Source of the DNA: a bacterium
GTDB taxonomy: Bacteria > SZUA-182 > SZUA-191
NCBI GenBank assembly: GCA_003230535.1
Contig: QIEW01000278.1
Coordinates: 1-6,022 of the forward strand
Direction of reading: 5' to 3'
Length of the DNA: 6,022 bases
Numbering within the stretch: the stretch's first letter is position 1; each line of letters opens with the position of its first letter. The position numbers and the translations under genes are program-made. The notes under the pieces were generated by a model, which was given only the letters and a program-made list of their open reading frames with translations, had not been told where the DNA came from and did no database searches. This document shows positions 1 through 5,944 of the stretch, in pieces.

Positions 1-1117
1 CAATCTCAACCTCGGGCAGTTCTGGATACATCGGCAGGGAAAGCACTTGATCAGCACACATCTCTGACACTGGAAAGTCACCGGTCCGGTAGCCTAGAAA
101 GCCATAAGCCGGCTGAAGATGCAATGGTATAGGATAATGGATTCCGGTAGCTATTCTATTAGCAGTCAGATGATTTTTTAGTCGATCCCGCTGGGGTGTC
201 CGCACCACATACAAATGGTATACATGACGGGTGCCGGGTTGTTCTTTGGGGAGTGCCAGGGGAGTGTCTTGGAGCTGTCGGAAATAGCTATTAGCGTTTT
301 GCCTCCGCAAGTCATTCCAGGTATCCAAATGTTTTAGTTTTACCCGGAGCACGGCTGCTTGGATAGTATCCAACCGATAATTGTAGCCTACCTCCAAGTG
401 CTGGTATTTATCCTCGCGCCCATGATCGGAAAGCTTCCGCATCTTTCCAGCCAACACCGGGGAGTTGGTAACCGCGATACCCGCATCACCGTAAGCCCCG
501 AGATTTTTCCCCGGATAGAAGCTAAAGCAGGCTACATCTCCGAAACTGCCCACCCGCTGTCCCCGGTATTTTGCCCCATGGGCTTGTGCGGCATCCTCTA
601 CCACCTGGAGGTTATGGCGTCGAGCAAGCTCCATGATCGGTTCCATATCAGCAGGCCGGCCATAGAGATGCACCGGGATAATTGCTTTTATCCGGCGGCC
701 GCTGTGTCGATTTTTGAGCCCGCCTTGTCTCTCATCATAAAAACAATCCTCTTTTAAAAAATGCTCCAATTTCTCCACATCTATATTATAACTGAATTGG
801 TTTACATCAATAAATACCGGATAGGCCCCGCAATGGGAGATGGCCTCCACCGTAGCTATAAAAGTATGGGGGACAGTAATTACCTCATCCCCGGAGGTTA
901 CCCCGCAACAGAGAAGAGCCAGATGCAGGGCGGTAGTGCCGGAACTGGCCCCGATCGCATACTGCACTCCACAGTAAGACGCAAATTCCTGTTCCAGCAG
1001 CCTGACCTCCTCACCTTGGATGAATCGCGCCGCATCTATTACCCGGCCAATAGCTTGGTCTATCTCTTCCTTCAAAGCCCGATACTGGACTTTGAGATCC
1101 ATAAACTGTATCTTCAA
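1..1117 (-). CDS. DegT/DnrJ/EryC1/StrS-family PLP-dependent sugar aminotransferase (partial, 3' end outside window)
   Basis: This gene is open from a TTG at 1117 to the left edge, giving 372 residues. The family is usually about 365-400 residues, so only the last dozen or so appear to be missing. It transfers an amino group, usually from glutamate, to a keto-sugar nucleotide in the cytoplasm. Visible motifs are MKIQFMDLKVQY at the N-terminus, GASSGTTALHLAL (56-68), the cofactor-binding stretch VVEDAAQAHGA (172-182), and SFYPGKNLGAYGDAG with Lys204 as the PLP Schiff-base lysine. RLDTIQAAVL follows at 248-257. The start is TTG because a perfect GGAGGT lies six bases upstream; the first in-frame ATG (residue 6) would cut the conserved N-terminus. 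It overlaps the dehydrogenase stop by four bases, so the two are probably translationally coupled. A charged insertion (about 121-143) precedes AIIPVHLYG. A WbpE-like role (3-amino sugar) is inferred from the neighbour; the exact substrate is unknown. Confidence 0.93.
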   Translation of the reverse strand, partial: MKIQFMDLKVQYRALKEEIDQAIGRVIDAARFIQGEEVRLLEQEFASYCGVQYAIGASSGTTALHLALLCCGVTSGDEVITVPHTFIATVEAISHCGAYPVFIDVNQFSYNIDVEKLEHFLKEDCFYDERQGGLKNRHSGRRIKAIIPVHLYGRPADMEPIMELARRHNLQVVEDAAQAHGAKYRGQRVGSFGDVACFSFYPGKNLGAYGDAGIAVTNSPVLAGKMRKLSDHGREDKYQHLEVGYNYRLDTIQAAVLRVKLKHLDTWNDLRRQNANSYFRQLQDTPLALPKEQPGTRHVYHLYVVRTPQRDRLKNHLTANRIATGIHYPIPLHLQPAYGFLGYRTGDFPVSEMCADQVLSLPMYPELPEVEI

Positions 1118-2127
1118 TGTCTTACCTCCACCAGTTGCCCTTGCTTTGAAAGCGACGCCTGAGCCGCCTCCAATACCCGGATTACCCCCAACCCGTTTCG
1201 TCCGTCGGTGAGGGGACTTTTTCTAGTCTTAATGCAGTCTATGAAGTGTGAGCATTCTATTTTTAAGGGTTCCTTGAGATTAAGCTTAGGAATAAAAACA
1301 TCCCCGGAGCGGAGTTTGAACTGAAACTCACCGAAACTGTAATAAGCATCCTGCATAGTGATTCCTTTATCATACACCTTGAGTTTGGCTTCATTATCCA
1401 CATCATCATAGATAATCATTTTTTCAGAACCAACAATGGTCATAGTCCTCTTTTTGCTGGGGTCCAGCCAACTGACATGGATCTGCCCCAGTTGCCCTCC
1501 AGGGAACACCAGGGTCAAAAAAACTGTATCCTCAATTCCCGGTTGAAGATAAGCTGCTCCTTGCGCCCCCACTGCTATGGGTTCCGCATCCAGCAAGTAG
1601 CACATAATAGAAATATCATGCGGCGCCAGATTCCACATGGCTGATACGTCGGTGCGCACCCGGCCTAAATTTACGCGCGCCGAATATAGATAATAGACCT
1701 TCCCTACTTTTTCTTGCTTAACATATTCCTTGAGCTTGACTACCGCTGGATTATACAAAAAAACATGCCCCACCATAATAATCCGGCCCAGCTTTTCCGC
1801 CAGCTCTATCAACTCCTCAGCTTCATGCGAGCGGAGAACCATCGGCTTTTCCACTAATACATCTTTTCCGGCCAGCAGCACCTCTTTGGCTAGCGAGTAA
1901 TGGGTGTCGGCGGGGGTTGCCAACACTATCGCCTGAAGGTCCGGATCAGCCAGCGGCTTATTGTAATCCTGAGTAAGACATACCTCTGAAGAGAAATGGC
2001 TGAACCGCTTCAACTGTTTCTCATCCAAGTCACAGCAATATCGTAAATCTGCTCCGTCAAGCTCATGCAAGTTCCGGATCAGATTTGACCCCCAATAACC
2101 ACACCCCATGACACCTACACTGACCAT
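1114..2127 (-). CDS. Gfo/Idh/MocA-family NAD(P)-dependent sugar-nucleotide dehydrogenase, WbpB-like
   Basis: The product has 337 residues, a normal full length for the family. It has an N-terminal Rossmann fold with the dinucleotide motif GCGYWG (8-13). The family EKP motif is in LVEKPMVL (91-98, Lys94), and HDISIMCYLL (170-179) carries the conserved active-site histidine/aspartate region of the C-terminal alpha/beta domain. Such enzymes oxidise a sugar hydroxyl to a ketone in the cytoplasm. The next gene, overlapping by four bases, is a DegT-type aminotransferase, so the likely role is oxidation of C3 of a UDP-N-acetylhexosamine or its uronic acid, as in the WbpB/WbpE pathway. This is inference from family and context; the sequence does not fix the sugar. 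The ATG start is preceded by AAGGAG with a seven-base spacer. No lesions are seen. An inositol or other sugar dehydrogenase is possible but fits the context less well. Confidence 0.92.
   Translation of the reverse strand: MVSVGVMGCGYWGSNLIRNLHELDGADLRYCCDLDEKQLKRFSHFSSEVCLTQDYNKPLADPDLQAIVLATPADTHYSLAKEVLLAGKDVLVEKPMVLRSHEAEELIELAEKLGRIIMVGHVFLYNPAVVKLKEYVKQEKVGKVYYLYSARVNLGRVRTDVSAMWNLAPHDISIMCYLLDAEPIAVGAQGAAYLQPGIEDTVFLTLVFPGGQLGQIHVSWLDPSKKRTMTIVGSEKMIIYDDVDNEAKLKVYDKGITMQDAYYSFGEFQFKLRSGDVFIPKLNLKEPLKIECSHFIDCIKTRKSPLTDGRNGLGVIRVLEAAQASLSKQGQLVEVRH
1124..1129 (-). promoter_or_regulatory. Shine-Dalgarno site deciding the aminotransferase TTG start
   Basis: GGAGGT on the minus strand lies inside the last codons of the upstream dehydrogenase, six bases before TTG at 1117. 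It is the reason to prefer this TTG over the ATG at 1102, which has no comparable site. Confidence 0.8.
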
Positions 2128-2215
2128 CTATAATCTCCTTCTCCTTGCTAATTAAAACGGTGAATTTAGAGCGGTAGAAAATAACTCTCCCCGACAATCC
2201 AATCCAACCTTCAGC

Positions 2216-2404
2216 TTAGTGCTCACTCCGCTCAAAACGGAGCATGTTTATCTCCTCAGCAATCAGCCCCATTAAAAACACCAGCACGGCCACGATCAGC
2301 AACAACAGCACCAGCGGACTAAAATGTTTATGCCAGATAATCATATAAGCGCCCCAAGCTAAACCCAATAAAAGCGAAGTCAGACTGATCGGCAGAAATA
2401 TTTT
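2216..2404 (-). pseudogene. Out-of-frame C-terminal two-helix membrane tail of the family-2 glycosyltransferase
   Basis: Reading from 2404 in the +1 frame relative to the upstream glycosyltransferase gives 62 codons and a TAA. The peptide begins KIFLPISLTSLLLGLAW, contains a second hydrophobic helix around LLLLIVAVLVFLMGLIAE, and ends INMLRFERSEH. This matches what I know of the C-terminal membrane tail of DPM1-like bacterial glycosyltransferases, which typically reads LLIILKI, then a short TLFSPL-type linker, then a xFLPxS stretch, two helices and a final LRFERxx. There is no Shine-Dalgarno site or convincing start codon for it as a separate gene. It is therefore best read as the detached 3' end of the preceding gene, with about seven codons of linker missing at the junction. 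Confidence 0.75.
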
Positions 2405-3077
2405 AAATCTTAAGAATGATCAGTAAGAAGCGCCAGCCTTGCTCCCAAGGATTGAGCTTACTTTTTCCTGTCCTCCTACCGGGGACTATCGGCACATATT
2501 TTACGCTAAAACCTGCTTTTAGTAAAGCCAGCGTAATAGTTGTCGGGTAGGAAAATGAGTTGGGAAGCAGATATATAAATCGAGAAGCCCGGTCTTTTTT
2601 TACCACTCGAAAACCTGAAGTAAGGTCCCGGATAGGTTGGTTGGTGATATATGTAGCCAATAAGTTGTAGAACCGATTGGCTAATTTACGGTGATAAGGG
2701 GCAAACTTATCCCCTACCCTGGCTCCTACCACCATATCATAATCAGAAATATCTTTAAGCAGGTCAGGAAGCTGCTCCGGGTCATGCTGGCCGTCAGCAT
2801 CCATAAGCGCTAAGATTTCCCCCTGCGCCCGGCGCATACCGGTCTTCACCGCCGCTCCATTGCCCAAACAATACGGATGCCGCACAACAGTAGCCCCGGC
2901 TTGAGCCGCTGCTTTTCCTGTCCCGTCGGTAGAAGCATCGTCAATTACCAGAATTTCATAGCTGTATGGGCTCTGCTCCAATACCGCCGCCAGTTTCTCT
3001 AATATCCGCCCAATGCCTCCCGCTTCATTATGCGCCGGAATAATTACTGAGAGCTGACACTGAGAAATCATATCCAA
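2403..3077 (-). CDS. Family-2 glycosyltransferase, DPM1/ArnC-like (polyprenyl-phosphate sugar transferase), truncated by frame break
   Basis: The 224-residue product is a complete GT-A catalytic domain. It shows VIIPAHNE (11-18), VIDDASTDGT (44-53), NGAAVKTGM, the metal-binding DADGQHDP (93-100), DLTSGFR (151-157) and GKSK (204-207). Relatives load a sugar from a nucleotide donor onto a polyprenyl phosphate at the inner membrane face and usually have about 290-310 residues with two C-terminal helices. Here the frame ends at LLIILKI-stop, and those helices follow in the +1 frame (2216-2404), so the gene looks broken. A soluble truncated enzyme cannot be excluded. Two starts are possible: TTG at 3077 or ATG at 3071. 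I favour the ATG because it forms an ATGA overlap with a preceding open frame, although no good Shine-Dalgarno site is visible. The sugar and acceptor cannot be deduced. Confidence 0.88.
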   Translation of the reverse strand: MDMISQCQLSVIIPAHNEAGGIGRILEKLAAVLEQSPYSYEILVIDDASTDGTGKAAAQAGATVVRHPYCLGNGAAVKTGMRRAQGEILALMDADGQHDPEQLPDLLKDISDYDMVVGARVGDKFAPYHRKLANRFYNLLATYITNQPIRDLTSGFRVVKKDRASRFIYLLPNSFSYPTTITLALLKAGFSVKYVPIVPGRRTGKSKLNPWEQGWRFLLIILKI

Positions 3078-3211
3078 CCCAAAATATTTTTAAGGTACTG
3101 TTTTACTTGCATCATTAGAATATAACCCAAGGCTTTTAACCCGAATAATTCGGGATCATACAAACGCTCGGAGTTGGTCGCTTCCGTAGCGGGAGTTTTC
3201 GGCAATTTGTA
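3068..3211 (-). pseudogene. Relic open frame resembling the C-terminal end of an unknown protein
   Basis: From the codon after a TGA to the TGA at 3070-3068 there are 47 sense codons whose second half reads like real protein: SERLYDPELFGLKALGYILM, then MQVKQYLKNILGWI. Its stop overlaps the ATG of the glycosyltransferase as ATGA, the usual arrangement of coupled operon genes. There is no plausible start with a Shine-Dalgarno site. I do not recognise the family. A SAM-dependent methyltransferase or another glycan-operon protein is conceivable, but this is a guess. The fragment is probably what remains of the 3' end of a gene that once preceded the glycosyltransferase. Confidence 0.4.
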
Positions 3212-3243
3212 TCAAAATTTGTTTCTTGACCGTTATTTTATAA

Positions 3244-3315
3244 CTAGCTGTATTTAAATAACATCATCAATGCTTGCCGTGGATTTGTGAATATCAGGGT
3301 TAATTGCTCTTTCAT
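3244..3315 (-). pseudogene. Short fragment resembling the N-terminus of a lost protein
   Basis: ATG at 3315 opens a 23-codon frame, MKEQLTLIFTNPRQALMMLF followed by KYS, ended by TAG. It starts 24 bases after the folC stop, where a downstream operon gene would be expected, but the Shine-Dalgarno match is weak (GAAAAG). The pattern of a short hydrophobic stretch, then NPRQAL and a basic end, resembles the N-termini of some clostridial proteins encoded next to glycosyltransferases. I cannot assign a family. Together with the fragment at 3068-3211, in another frame, it may mark the two ends of one gene whose middle was deleted. It could equally be a chance open frame. Confidence 0.25.
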
Positions 3316-3339
3316 CTTTTCATCAATTTCAAATTAATT

Positions 3340-4857
3340 TTACTGTACGCTTTTCCAGCGGGGCTTAGGCAGGCCCCGCAAATATCTTATCGCATCCCCC
3401 ACTAAATAGAGAGACCCGGCCAGGCAAATTAAATCCCCAGGGTTCGCTATGTTTTTAGCAGATGCTAACGCTTGCTCCACATCAGAGGCGATAATCATTT
3501 CCTGGTCAGGCCGGAAAGAGATACTCCGAGCCAGCAGTTCCGGCGCCGCCGCCCGGTCATTATCAGCCTTGGTCATTATCAGCCGCTGCGCCAGGTTAAC
3601 CAGTGGCTGAGCAATCCCTTGAATATCCTTATCCTGCATCACCCCTAAGATTAGAATTAGCGATTGGAAATAGAAGCACCGGCGGAGGTTATCCGCCAAC
3701 GTCCGGGCTGCCCCAGGGTTATGCGCCCCGTCCAGCACCAAGGGAACGGGGCCGAAACTTACCGACCCGGGCAAGGGAACATCCTCCCAGACTTGCATCC
3801 GCCCATCCCACCGGGTATTGGCCAAACCCCGGCAGACAGCATCCTCTGAGATATTCCAATTAAGATGTGCGCTCTCCCTGGAGCAGAGCGCTTCCGCGGC
3901 CATTACTGCCAGGGCGGCATTTGCTGCTTGGTATGTCCCCCTCAGTCTAATCCTCAATCCAGAATAGTATCGGACTGGGGTTTTCAGAGAAAATTCCTGT
4001 CCCCGGCAGCCTTCTTCTTTCTGCCGCCAAATGACATCCGGTCGTAGAAAATGAAGTTTCGCTTGCTTTTTTCGGCACTCTTCCAGGAGTACTGCTTGCA
4101 ACTCCGGTTCCTCTACTCCCGAGACAACCATTATACCATCTTTTATGATCCCCGCTTTTTCTTTAGCGATTTTCTTCGGCGTACTCCCTAAGTATTGCTG
4201 ATGATCCATGTTAATGTTGGTAATAACCGCCACTTGCGGCTGGAGAACATTAGTTGCGTCTAACCGGCCACCCATGCCGGTCTCTATTACGGCTATGTCT
4301 ACGCCGTGGTCGGCAAAGCAGGCAAACGCCAGAGCGGTGGCTACCTCAAAAAAAGTTGGATGGGCGACTAAAGCCTTATTAAGCTGAGGCTCAGGGGAAT
4401 CGGCTTCGTAACCATTAAGGGTACCGTGAGCTGACCTGGAAAAAACATTCGAACTGTTTATTATGTCCTTTATTTTAGTCAGGTATACGGTTACCTGATC
4501 TGGAGGTATAGACTGTAGTCCCTGACAATTTTGGCTGATTATTCGACCGGAAATTTTTATCCTTTCGGTAAAGTCCACCAGGTGCGGAGAGGTATATAAC
4601 CCTACTCTATAGCCGGCTGCATCCAACATAGCGGCCAAATAGGCTGCCGTAGAGCCTTTGCCGTTGGTACCGGCAATATGAACTGAGGAGAAACATCGGT
4701 GAGGTTCGCCTAAGGCAGATAACAGAGCGAGGCCGAATTTGGTCCCGATCCGCTGTAGATCGTAGAGCCAGCCTAACGCTCTATAATATTGTCTTTCATC
4801 GCATACCCTTACTCTAGAGTTAATAGAGGAAGGCTCATAATTAGGCTGAACAAGCAT
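3340..4857 (-). CDS. folC: Bifunctional folylpolyglutamate synthase / dihydrofolate synthase
   Basis: This Mur-ligase-superfamily enzyme adds glutamate to folates, and often also to dihydropteroate, with ATP in the cytoplasm. Motifs in order are YDLQRIGTKFGL (32-43), the P-loop AGTNGKGST (62-70), TSPHL (89-93), HPTFFEV (166-172), ETGMGGRLDATN (192-203), NINMDH (214-219) and KEKAGIIK (232-239), which should contain the carbamylated lysine region. LDGAHNPGAA (375-384) and GVMQDKD (405-411) follow in the C-terminal domain. At 505 residues it is longer than the usual 420-440. The excess is an N-terminal extension of about 20 residues, an insertion of roughly 30-35 (about 132-165) before HPTFFEV, and a short one (about 360-372) before LDGAHNP. 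The reading frame is intact. The ATG at 4857 has GGAG immediately adjacent with no spacer, and AAGGG about 13 bases upstream, so initiation may be weak or coupled to accD. Confidence 0.95.
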   Translation of the reverse strand: MLVQPNYEPSSINSRVRVCDERQYYRALGWLYDLQRIGTKFGLALLSALGEPHRCFSSVHIAGTNGKGSTAAYLAAMLDAAGYRVGLYTSPHLVDFTERIKISGRIISQNCQGLQSIPPDQVTVYLTKIKDIINSSNVFSRSAHGTLNGYEADSPEPQLNKALVAHPTFFEVATALAFACFADHGVDIAVIETGMGGRLDATNVLQPQVAVITNINMDHQQYLGSTPKKIAKEKAGIIKDGIMVVSGVEEPELQAVLLEECRKKQAKLHFLRPDVIWRQKEEGCRGQEFSLKTPVRYYSGLRIRLRGTYQAANAALAVMAAEALCSRESAHLNWNISEDAVCRGLANTRWDGRMQVWEDVPLPGSVSFGPVPLVLDGAHNPGAARTLADNLRRCFYFQSLILILGVMQDKDIQGIAQPLVNLAQRLIMTKADNDRAAAPELLARSISFRPDQEMIIASDVEQALASAKNIANPGDLICLAGSLYLVGDAIRYLRGLPKPRWKSVQ

Positions 4858-4873
4858 CTCCGGTGGATGACCC

Positions 4874-4960
4874 TTAATTATTAATTCTTGTATGCGGCGG
4901 CCCTAAGAAAAAATCCAGGAGATGGATTAAACACTGTCGCAGATCTTTCCGTCTTACTAC
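4874..4960 (-). pseudogene. accD: Out-of-frame C-terminal end of AccD
   Basis: In the +1 frame relative to accD, 28 codons and a TAA encode VVRRKDLRQCLIHLLDFF followed by GPPHTRINN after one leucine. AccD proteins normally continue HGMxDMVVxRxxLRxxLxxLL at this point, and E. coli AccD has DMIVRRPEMR there. The fit is exact apart from one missing methionine: GAT-ATG-GTA-GTA has become GAT-A-GTA-GTA, which corresponds to loss of TG. The restored stop at 4876-4874 would leave a 16-base gap to folC. Confidence 0.85.
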
Positions 4961-5753
4961 TATCCACCATGCCATGTTCTAATAAAAATTCCGCCCGTTG
5001 AAATCCCTCGGGCAGCGGTTTGCCGATAGTCTGCTCAATAACTCGGGGGCCGGCAAAGCCAACCAAGGCTTTAGGTTCGGCTAAAATTACGTCCCCCAGC
5101 ATCGCAAAACTGGCGGAAACTCCCCCCATAGTGGGATCGGTAAGCAAGGAGATAAAGGGCAGCCCCTCGTCGGCCAACTTCACTGTAACGGCGCTGGTCT
5201 TAGCCATTTGCATCAAGGAGATTATCCCCTCCTGCATCCTGGCCCCGCCCGAAGAGGCAATACTCATGAAAGCACAATGTTTTTCTACAGACCTCTCAAT
5301 AGCTAAACTCAATTTCTCCCCGACCACGGATGCCATGCTCCCTCCCATAAAATCAAACTCCAGGGCGCTGATAATTAAGGGGTGATCTCCCACATGACCT
5401 TCACAATTGATGGCAGCGTCGTTCAGTCCGGTGCGGCGCTGATGCTCCAGCAACCGGTCCTTATATTTTACTACATCCTTGAAACTCAAAGGATCGCATG
5501 GCTGCAAGTCAGTATTAAACTCTTCATACTTCCCCTCATCATAAATAATCCGAAGCCTCTCCTCGGTACGGATTCGGAAGTGGTAGTCGCATTTTGGACA
5601 TACATTCCAGTTCTTTTCCACTTCCTTTTTGTAGATAATTTCCTTGCAATGATTACATTTCACCCATAAGCCTTCAGGAATTTTAAGTCTGGCGCCTTCC
5701 GTTCTCTCCTTATTATTTTTATCTTTATGCTTATCTCTCCTAAACCAAGCCAA
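4881..5753 (-). CDS. accD: Acetyl-CoA carboxylase carboxyltransferase beta subunit, with frameshifted C-terminus
   Basis: AccD pairs with AccA to move the carboxyl group from biotinylated AccB to acetyl-CoA, giving malonyl-CoA for fatty acid synthesis in the cytoplasm. The N-terminal zinc finger is complete (Cys33, Cys36, Cys52, Cys55). The crotonase-like core shows SSGGARMQEG (167-176), DPTMGGVSASFAMLGD (206-221) and GFAGPRVIEQTIG (232-244). Up to HGMVD (260-264) it follows the family; the last 26 residues (from SSKTERSATV) do not, because the conserved end lies in the +1 frame (4874-4960). The catalytic core is therefore preserved, but a C-terminal helix would be replaced. The TTG start at 5753 follows AGGAGGT with a five-base spacer and gives the typical basic N-terminus MAWFRRDK. 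folC follows after 23 bases. No accA is seen on the 3' side. Confidence 0.95.
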   Translation of the reverse strand: MAWFRRDKHKDKNNKERTEGARLKIPEGLWVKCNHCKEIIYKKEVEKNWNVCPKCDYHFRIRTEERLRIIYDEGKYEEFNTDLQPCDPLSFKDVVKYKDRLLEHQRRTGLNDAAINCEGHVGDHPLIISALEFDFMGGSMASVVGEKLSLAIERSVEKHCAFMSIASSGGARMQEGIISLMQMAKTSAVTVKLADEGLPFISLLTDPTMGGVSASFAMLGDVILAEPKALVGFAGPRVIEQTIGKPLPEGFQRAEFLLEHGMVDSSKTERSATVFNPSPGFFLRAAAYKN

Positions 5754-5758
5754 CTACT

Positions 5759-5765
5759 ACCTCCT
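5759..5765 (-). promoter_or_regulatory. Shine-Dalgarno site deciding the accD TTG start
   Basis: AGGAGGT on the minus strand is a full match to the anti-Shine-Dalgarno sequence, five bases before TTG at 5753. No ATG in frame near it would preserve the family N-terminus, so the TTG start is well supported. Confidence 0.85.
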
Positions 5766-5914
5766 GTAAATTAGCAGATTAAAATAGCCGCCGCAAGATA
5801 ACGACTGGACGAAATACCGGCCTGAAATAAATTTACGGATCAACTTCATCTGCTTAAAATTTACTGTAAAAGGCATAAATAGTGCGTGCTAATTTATTTT
5901 TTATACTACAGGAA

Positions 5915-5944
5915 ATTATATAAAGCCTCCGCGTAACTTCTCAA
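5915..5944 (-). promoter_or_regulatory. Candidate sigma-A-type promoter for accD-folC
   Basis: On the minus strand TTGAGA (5944-5939) and a perfect TATAAT (5920-5915) are separated by 18 bases. The -35 box differs from consensus at one position. Transcription would start near 5908, giving a leader of about 155 bases before accD. The surrounding DNA (5754-6022) is AT-rich and has no convincing gene. The leader also holds the small perfect palindrome TTTACTGTAAA at 5860-5870, which might be an operator, but I do not recognise it. Confidence 0.5.

Noticed and set aside
359-1162. Two open frames of about 130 codons on the plus strand
   Set aside because: They lie antisense to a continuous, clearly recognisable DegT aminotransferase, show no family motifs and have no Shine-Dalgarno sites.
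2128-2215. Separate promoter or terminator between the glycosyltransferase tail and the dehydrogenase
   Set aside because: No stem followed by a T-run and no acceptable -35/-10 pair were found; only the Shine-Dalgarno site of the dehydrogenase is clear.
3140-3154. Perfect inverted repeat CCCGAA-TAA-TTCGGG as a possible terminator
   Set aside because: The stem is only six base pairs with a three-base loop, has no T-run on either strand, and lies within the protein-like relic frame.
3226-3264. Possible promoter (TTGATG and TATAAA, minus strand) ahead of the glycosyltransferase
   Set aside because: The spacing between the boxes is about 22 bases, too long for a sigma-A promoter, and the region is simply AT-rich.
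3603-4047. Plus-strand open frames opposite folC
   Set aside because: Proline/arginine-rich shadow translations of the folC coding strand with no protein-like features.
5020-5669. Plus-strand open frames of 121 and 95 codons opposite accD
   Set aside because: The opposite strand encodes the AccD core and zinc finger with full motif conservation; these are antisense shadows.
5860-5870. FapR operator upstream of accD
   Set aside because: The palindrome TTTACTGTAAA does not match the TTAGTACCT-type FapR consensus.
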